From Zhengitettix transpicula (Eukaryota; Arthropoda; Insecta; Orthoptera; Tetrigidae), in assembly GCA_037074705.1 (NCBI GenBank), contig CM073591.1, positions 183,607,432-183,671,431 of the forward strand: a stretch of DNA of 64,000 nt, read 5' to 3'. Position numbers and translations under genes: made by a program. The notes beneath the pieces are model-generated. The model was not told where the DNA came from and did not search any database. It worked only from the letters and a program-made list of their open reading frames with translations. This document shows, one piece after another, positions 56,601-64,000 of the stretch. Position 1 is the first letter of the stretch; each line of letters opens with the position of its first letter.

Positions 56601-58895
56601 AAAACCCAGCCCACAAAAATAATTCTTTACAATACTTTCTAAATTATATGATTAAATTTCTCACTCTATTTCGATATATATTGAAACATGGAGCGATGTG
56701 ACCTTCGATATGCACGTCAATCTTTCTTTTGTGTCAACATAAGTGTAAGATTGACGTGGTTATTAATTTTACTGTGGCTTGACCACTTAAAAGTGAAAGT
56801 GCGATTTTTCTTTAGAAAAATTTCAATCGATAATAATGTTGGCCAAAAATTCTTTGGAATGTGAAGTTCATAGAAACAGTGTGGAAAGATCTTCCACAAA
56901 TTAAATTGTTTGAAAAATTATTAAATTTATTTCTTGTCACTTAGATAAAGGGGCATTTTAAAGAATAATGAAAACACCACTGTTGATGTAATACAAACTA
57001 GGAAGTGTAATGATTTCAATTATGAAATTAGTTGCATAATTACCGGTTACAGCCTTGTGTGAAAAATTTATTTTATTAGTAAAAACTGATGATAACAAAG
57101 TGAACTATACGGTTGGGTACTGCAACCAAGGATGTTCAGAGCAATTTCGTTTGATATCATTTACGAAAAAGGCGTTTATTACATAAGACGCATAAAGGAA
57201 GATTTACAACAGCATAATTTACTCTGGCTGAGTAAGTAACATGCATACGATTCTATATTTATGATAATAATGATATTATGTACGTTAAATGCTTTAGCCA
57301 CTGACGTTTAGTACAATTATCAAGTAAGGCTCATTTAATCTTGTAATAAATGTTAAAATTATAGAGTTGAACACTGGTCCTATAAAGATGAATCGCGGTT
57401 AGACTTATCATAGATTTTCGAAACATCTTTAGTAAGTTCTGTAGCTGTTTGTAGATACTGTGATCTTTTCCCCATGTTTGCATTTCGTTATGCTGAATAA
57501 CAACCAAGCGCAGCTTGTAAAAAATGTCACAAGTTAATAAAACTAACATTTCAATTATGATATACTTGTATATCAACTCCAATATTTAATCTGTCTACGA
57601 GAAAGGTATGACAGAAATCTTTAAACGACAATTAATATATTTGTCTTGGTATTAAGAAGATTAATTACAAGTAAAAATCAGACATGGAAAGAAAATTGCA
57701 CTATTATCTGACTTTATTATTTATTTATCATTATGAATCACACAAATTTCTTTGGTTAAGCCAACAACAAAAAATATGCAAGAGTAAAAACAGCAGTTTC
57801 ATTATTTAACTAATATTTAAATTATGTTAGAATTAATTAACAGCAGTATAATTATTTAAATTGTGTTAGAATTATATATTTTACTTAATTTTTAAGATGC
57901 ATAAATTTTGATTATTAAACTGGTTCTATCCAACACCAAATGAATTTGAATTCGCATTAGAGAAATGAAACACGTAAATAATAATAATTATTTTTTGCTC
58001 AATACATCAATAATTTCACATGAATTATATATAAAATTAATTTTTATTTGGTTTGTGTTTTACAGGTATTGATAAAATTTAAGGAACTTATCGCCTTGAT
58101 TTCGAATTGAGGCATAAATGAATAGGTTATGTTGGATTTATTTAATAAACAGACAGCACTGACTACGTATTTAAGATGTATTTATCAAATCTGAACATGT
58201 ACATCAAGCACGTTAAGAAGCACGATACTAACTGAAAAACAGTAGCCAAAGAATATAACATATAAGAGATACTTTATAGTACTCTCAAAATAGAAAACAA
58301 TTACAACTATTAAATAATCAGTAAAATATATAATTTTCACTGACAGGTTATGGCGGAGTACTTGAGTACTGCATATTTTGGTACCACTTGTGGCCACCAA
58401 GGACGAAAGGGCTTATTATTGACATCACCAAATGATTCTCAAGGATGACCCTGTAAATTGAGAGCCTTAATGGACAAGCAGAGTATACAGCATGCCAAAA
58501 TTAGCGCTACGCGCATGCTTAAGCATTGTCACCCAATATATTATCGTTGTAGCGGAATTACTTACGCCGTATTGCGATGATCTGGCCAGTTACGAAACTA
58601 ATATTTATAATTTAAAAGAACTGGAGAGAATCGTGTTCTCTCTAGATATTAAATACTTATATATATATATATATACGCAGCCTTGAAGTGAAAAAATCTC
58701 AAGAATACATCAGTCCTTAAAAAATTATACATGCTGCGGCGGCAACTAATCCGGTTTTAGAATAGAAAAGGCACCGGGTATTTAAATTTTCACATAAGCC
58801 GTTTCGTGACATTTTCCACAGCAACTTAATTTTTACTTTAACTTTGGCCACCAAGATTATATAGTCGTGTGTTTGACAGTATATGAACCAATGAC
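56601..58895. other. AT-rich, no recognised gene
   Basis: Contains a short (TA)n at 58659-58675. No other feature identified. Confidence 0.35.
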
Positions 58896-59960
58896 ATATA
58901 TGGTTTGATTACCCTTCAGCCATTTTTCGAACCCTCGAAAGAGGAAACGGGGATGCTTTGTTTCCTAAATCCAGACGGGCTGGGTCCAGGACCCACAGGA
59001 AGACAGAAGAGAAGTCGTGGAAGGTAGACCAGGGACCCGACGCACCTCGAGGTACCAAGATACCCGAAAGACGGCCTTGGTTGACCGTGCGCATTGCTCC
59101 GTTATCACTTACGTGCCCAGGGTAGCCGATCAGGGTGGAATTTCATTTGCCCGAACGCATTTGAAACTTGCCGGCGTATTATAGTTACCCATAATGGCCC
59201 TCATGTTATGATATCTCCCTGTGGTAGCAACAGGCTATAATGACCATCCTGTTTCGTCATCGGATAACTAAGAGATGAAGGCAAGACCCTAACCTCCGAC
59301 ACCTTAGCCACCTAGAATTCAGTTGGTACTGGGATCACGAACACCTTCCACAACCCCACACCGGCTGGACGACAGTCATCTCCTGGAAGGATAGTATGGC
59401 AGCTTCTCAGGAAGATCCACACGTCCTCCCTTCCACTTTCACCATCCCACGAGCCGCAACCGCGAGTAGGTCTCTCACCAGAGTATTATTGTTAGTTGGA
59501 TTCCGCCCAAAACCGATAATAGTCACGGTTAGAGGATACTTTCGCTGTCTCAGTTTAAGGAGTAAACGCCGTATGGTCTGCCTTGGGGCTCGTCTCGGAT
59601 ACGACCTCTCATGAGCAGTTCATGTAAGTGACACTTTAACCTACTGTTATCCCACCGTTTACCCATGCCTCCATTCATTCCGCACCATTAGGGAGTCTTC
59701 CTATTGCTAGGGAGCCTCCTCTCTCAACTAAGAATAGTATCAGTTCTATGTTGCTCTCGCATACATTTCCCACACCCGGTTAGTGAAAGCAATGAGACTG
59801 TTGCCTGCATACTTTGCGTGAGAAACACTGAAGCCAGTTTTATGGGTAGTCGCTTTGTGGTCTGCCCGACGATTCGACTATATCCTGATGAGCAGCTTCC
59901 CGGACGACACCTTACACGTGTTATCCAGTCGCCTATCCAAATGAGCCAATAACAATTAGC
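58896..59960. other. GC-rich block of unknown nature
   Basis: About 1.06 kb visibly richer in G and C than both flanks, with sharp edges. Several frames of 60-82 codons occur on both strands, none with a recognised motif. The sharp base-composition change suggests an inserted element, perhaps a retroelement leader. No A tail, inverted ends or target duplication was found. Confidence 0.4.
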
Positions 59961-60602
59961 CTCTCAGCAAAATTGATGTACGAGAGACTCTAGCTGATTG
60001 TCCAACGTACAGAAACAATGGATAGAATACAGAATAGGACGAACAAAATATTTCGGAGAACTTGTGAAACAGAACTCTGACACGTAAATAACTTTCAGAA
60101 CGGGAAAAGGTCACTTTGATTAAAATTTATAAAAATTCACCAGTATGGAATGAAATACATAATCTTAAAAGCACATCTAATGATGTTGGGAAAGGTGACC
60201 ACTCTTTTAAAATTTAGCAAGGAGAACAAACCACGAATGTTGGAACATATTCGGTTCTAAACAAATGGAATAGGGATTTTTTTCTTGGAAAAATACTAAC
60301 GACTTTATGTGAGAACAGGAAAAAATACCGAAAAATAGGTAAGCCAGGTTAGATAAATTTATTTAAGAAGGTCGGGTAGGTATTACAGTTTGGAATGCCT
60401 AATTACGTAATAGATAAGTTTTTTAGAGTTGAATAAAAGTTAAAAGTTTGACCTTCGCGGAGTGAAGTGTGTAAAAGAAATGTGTTACGTATTAAAATAT
60501 TCTGTATACTAGTAACTGGAAGTTTTTTATTTTGAAGATAAAAATCTAAAGGCATTGCCGAAATATTTTTGTGTTCTTTGTTAAATTTTAACTTTAATTT
60601 AT
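59961..60602. other. No recognised feature
   Basis: AT-rich; nothing identified. Confidence 0.3.
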
Positions 60603-61522
60603 TGCAATACTAATTAGAGGCCATTAATTGTTTTAATATAATTGGATTGTTAGCGGTACATTTATTGAAAGCAACAATCACGGCTCTTTGTCTGTTATAG
60701 TTGGTTGGAAACCGCGCGCTCGTACGGAAGTCAGTCCGGCGAACGTTTCGAGAGAGAGAGGAGGCTGACCTAAAAAGTACGAATAGCGTGGTCCAGGAAG
60801 TTCAACTGCGAGATCTATTAAACTCTATAAAACACAAGTAAATAGTTCCTGATGAAGAGGCTCATGATGTAAAATCGCAAAGTGGAAGCAAAAGGTTTGC
60901 ACCACACAGATGCGAAATATCATATCTCATAAAGTCATCGAGGAGACATACGTCCGAGGGCTGACCGAGGGAGCGGCTGATCCCAAAATTACAGGTGGAA
61001 TAACAACGAGAACTACGACCGTGTTTATTAAAACAAAATCAGTGAATAAAGGCCTTTTTTTAGTGAGCTGTGCCCTCAAGCTCCAAGAATCAGATCTGGT
61101 ACCAGAAAGACATTCGTGAGAACAAAAACAATTATTTAAAGTCTGTAAACGAGGATTAAAGGTATAAGTAAGATTTCGTTATATCTTGTTTAGTTTTAGT
61201 TTACTTTATTGTGTTTAGAATTTATATTCCGTTCATTTCAATTTTGATTTGATAAGTAGTTTATTAAATGTGTTTGTTCTTACTATCAAGCCCAGTAAAG
61301 ACCCTGAGAGAAAGAGTAATTAGATGAAATTGTTGTAAAATTATATAGTTGTATTTTCCTAGAACGCCACAAATAAAATAAAAAATAATATAAAATTTGG
61401 TTTGTGAATTTGAGGAAAATAAATGTGCAAAGTGAGGCTGATAATTTGAATCTTTGAAAAATAAAATTTGTATTTTTTAATTAATTAATTTTTCAATTAA
61501 AGCCTTTCAGTTGATCATTACA
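60603..61522 (+). mobile_element. 0.92-kb LTR of an LTR retrotransposon
   Basis: It begins TGCAATACTAATTAGAGGCC and ends TGATCATTACA, followed after 3 bases by a primer-site-like sequence. The start matches the minus LTR at 40928. The motif AGCCCAGTAAAGACCCTGAG is at 61290. A ~60-base stretch ending in a second TTAATCATTACA (to 61575) looks like a partial duplication of the LTR end and leader. Confidence 0.7.
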
Positions 61523-61525
61523 TTT

Positions 61526-61544
61526 TGGCCCAACAACGTGGAGC
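61526..61544 (+). promoter_or_regulatory. Primer-binding-site-like sequence
   Basis: TGGCCCAACAACGTGGAGC lies 3 bases after the LTR, close to the other sites here and to the tRNA-Lys-type consensus. Confidence 0.55.
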
Positions 61545-61647
61545 AAATTAATTTAATTTAATAAATTTCAGTTAATCATTACATTCTATATAATGTTATC
61601 CTTAATTGTAGCGTAAGCTTAATTCGTCTCTGATTTCCTTGTATTAA

Positions 61648-62425
61648 TCTATATATATAAAAATGAATTGCTGTTCGTTAGTCTCACAAAAACTCGAGAA
61701 CGGCTGAACGGATTTATCTTATCTTAGTCTTGAAATGTTTGTGGAGGTCTAGGGAAGGTTTAAAAGACGAGAAAAAATCGAATAATTTTCGGGAAAATCC
61801 TAAAAACAGCCCTTTTCTATTTCCCATACAAACGTTTTCTAAATAAAATACAAATCTACACCAGTCGAGCAATTTTTACCAAATTTCGTACACGTGTTCT
61901 TTGCGACCAGGAAACAAACACTGTCGGGGTGAGACGCGTCTTCCACCCCCAGAGGCGGGGGTGGAAATATTTAAACATACTAAAACAGCCGATATTTGAG
62001 TCGGATAAATATTTTTAGGGGTCAAAGATATTGATAGTGTTTCTACCAATGTTATCTGAATACAATTTTCATCCCCTACGCCCTGTAAAAAGGACACCCT
62101 TCGGGTTTGGGGTGGAGATGCTTTACAGTAAAATAACGCGAATACAACCGAGATTGGAGTCAAATCAAAGGTTATGGAAGTCACTGTGTTTAGTTACGAC
62201 ATTCAAATTGGCATTTACCCCTCAGATGCAGGAGCAGTGGGGTGAAAATTTTGGAACATGCAAACACGGCAGATATTTGCGTTGAAGAAATATTTTTCAG
62301 AGTTAATTATAATGATTAGAGTTCGAGAAGCGTTACATAAAAATTGCGCAACAGCAGCCGAAATTGGAGTCATATCGGGGGTTATAGATAAATGACATCT
62401 CGGGCAACGCCGGGCACCCAGCTAG
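61648..62425 (+). mobile_element. Complete non-autonomous Helitron (778 bp)
   Basis: The best-defined copy: A|TCTATATATATAAAAATG at the 5' end with CTCGAGAACGGCTGAACGG following, and CGGGCAACGCCGGGCACCCA then GCTAG|T at the 3' end. Insertion is between A and T without a target duplication. The subterminal GC-rich repeat gives a short hairpin. No Rep/helicase coding; it would depend on an autonomous relative. Confidence 0.85.
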
Positions 62426-64000
62426 TAGTTAATAATTACATAATATAATATTTTTTTTCTCTTCAACGAACACGGAAAGCAATCAAAGAATATTAAATCC
62501 AGTGATGTCATGAAGTACTCGTATCAACCAGGAAGTCTTGAATCACAATAGTCTTGATTGGAGGTTTTTTCCATGAATATGTAATAGTACATTATAGTGG
62601 TACGTGACAGTAGTATTGCTATCGCGAATGAAACTAATTTACCAGTTACTTAATTACATGAATATAGATAGCTAAAAATGTTCTTCTGATTAAGAAATTT
62701 TTTCAATGGTTGATAGGTAGAATGGTGATTATGAATACAAATTTCCGTATCATAAAAATAAGACTATATTGTAAAAATAATGAAATAAATTAGTTTACAA
62801 GTTTTCGGAGCCATTAAAATTTGAAAACTGGAAGAGCTTAAGGAAAACTTGTAAGTATTAATACAAAAATCTGAATTTTAAAATTTCATTTCTCTATACG
62901 ATGAGAAGTTTGTTTCCATTTCAGTAATACGCTCAAAGAAATTGGTTTTAATGTCGAATTGAAATTTCTCTATTAAATTTCAGCTATTATAAGCCGTAGA
63001 CTGAAGTGTTCACGCCGTGGCTCTGCAAGTTAATTCCAAAAGCCGGTTTTATGATGACTTATTGTGTTGCCTTTATGATAAATGACGCTATTAACCTTGT
63101 CACCTAGATGTTAAGATCGGAAGTGAAATCATCAACGGAGAATTGGATCAACCGAAGTAATTGCCTTAATTTATATTCATAAGTTCTTACTGCGGAACGA
63201 AATGCAAAAGTTCAGTCTGGAAGCAAATGTGTTTGTCACTGAAGAGCTTCGCGAAGCAAAAAGTGTAACACCCGTTTTCTTTCCAACCTTCTTATATCAC
63301 ACTGTCGTGAATCTTGAGAGGTAAATAGGTAAGTTCGTGTCAGAAAGAAGGACAAAATACAGTAACAACTACTGAAGTCAGAATCTGACTATGGTGTTAA
63401 CTCAGGAAATGCTAATATGATTATACTGGAACACCGATATATGAAATTATTTGCTGTAAAGCAAATAATTATTGATTGATACAAGCCATTTGGAGGAAGA
63501 TTTCAATTAGGGTAACATCCGTGTCCCAACGTAAGCAAATTAGGCTTTGTCTGAACCTCATTAAATGAAGCACTCCAAGATTTTCCTCCAGAAATATATT
63601 TTTCTAGAACGTGAGTACAAATTTATTTACGCGAGCACATTAGTTAATAATAAAACATAGTAATAATGTGTTTAAGTTAAATTATGGATACAATATTTAT
63701 TTGTATAAGTCATTAGGAATTAAACGTTATTTAGTCAGAGAAGTGTCGAAAATTAAACTCATTTCAAAAAATTTTAATTTTCTATACTTTTCTATATATT
63801 TTTCATTGTCCGTTACGACAAATATTTTCATAAATTCAGACTTTCTTTATTAAGTGCAACAGATCGTTTGGATTAAAGCAGAATAGTGGTCAATGTAAAC
63901 TTGAAATTCAATGTTACACTAAAATTTTCAAATTATATTATCATATTACCAGTGAAGTAATAAATAATATTTAATCAGATTTTCGGTTTGCTCTTATCGG
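62426..64000. other. AT-rich, no recognised feature
   Basis: No coding signature or repeat ends identified to the right edge. Confidence 0.35.

Noticed and set aside
60843..60882. CTGATGA ... CGCAAAG as a second hammerhead
   Set aside because: The second strand of the core is not GAAA and no stem II pairing is seen.
1..64000. CRISPR arrays, operons, bacterial promoters and terminators
   Set aside because: The window is eukaryotic by its retroelement, Helitron and mariner content; regular direct repeats present are LTR or transposon duplications without spacers.

Overview
This window looks like AT-rich insect nuclear DNA, probably from a large, repeat-laden genome of the cockroach, termite or stick-insect type. 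That placement is an inference from the mix of repeats, not from any identified host gene. I find no convincing host protein-coding gene, no rRNA, no functional tRNA gene and no CRISPR array. Nearly every interpretable signal is a transposable element or a decayed part of one, and almost every long open frame is broken or is a chance frame across a repeat.

Layout, left to right. 1-0.83 kb is a LINE RNase H/zinc-knuckle end that runs off the left edge. 0.9-3.1 kb holds two direct copies of an unnamed repeat, a foldback element between them, and a mariner inside the second copy. A hAT C-terminus lies at 3.2-3.5 kb and a Penelope-like GIY-YIG remnant at 5.5-5.8 kb. A 1.2-kb LTR (5.9-7.1 kb) is interrupted by a GC-rich retroelement tail. 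A second, very decayed mariner is at 9.25-9.99 kb. LINE reverse-transcriptase remnants lie at 11.4-11.7, 13.8-15.25, 24.2-24.9, 36.6-37.0 and 47.8-48.8 kb. A 1.3-kb LTR with primer-binding site and an unrecognised gag-like frame occupies 17.2-19.4 kb. A LINE-derived mini-element, the 5' head fused directly to the 3' tail, lies at 21.6-22.2 kb. Two tRNA-derived SINEs and two more mariners follow at 25.0-26.5 and 32.6-33.85 kb. 38.5-42.6 kb is a dense nest of LTRs separated by TA microsatellites. Non-autonomous Helitrons lie at 27.1, 42.9, 51.6, 53.4 and 61.6 kb. A TA-flanked transposon with long inverted repeats is at 55.1-55.65 kb and another LTR with its primer-binding site at 60.6-61.5 kb.

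The most notable structure is a related set of LTR ends (TGTAAT...ATTACA or variants). Most of them abut TATATA tracts and several share an internal motif and an unusual primer-binding site. At 40.9 kb two such LTRs lie head to head on the same 48-bp TA tract. A second theme is a group of small palindromic (foldback) insertions carrying a CGAAACG signature. They are probably ends of Penelope-like elements, and one contains a hammerhead-ribozyme-like core. Nested insertions give a partial chronology: GC-rich tail into LTR, foldback into LTR, foldback into Helitron, and mariner into the 0.9-3.1 kb repeat.

Nothing here forms an operon or pathway; the relations between features are those of nested insertion, internal deletion and duplication. 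All family calls come from reading translated motifs and repeat ends by eye. No database search was possible, so superfamily names below clade level are provisional.
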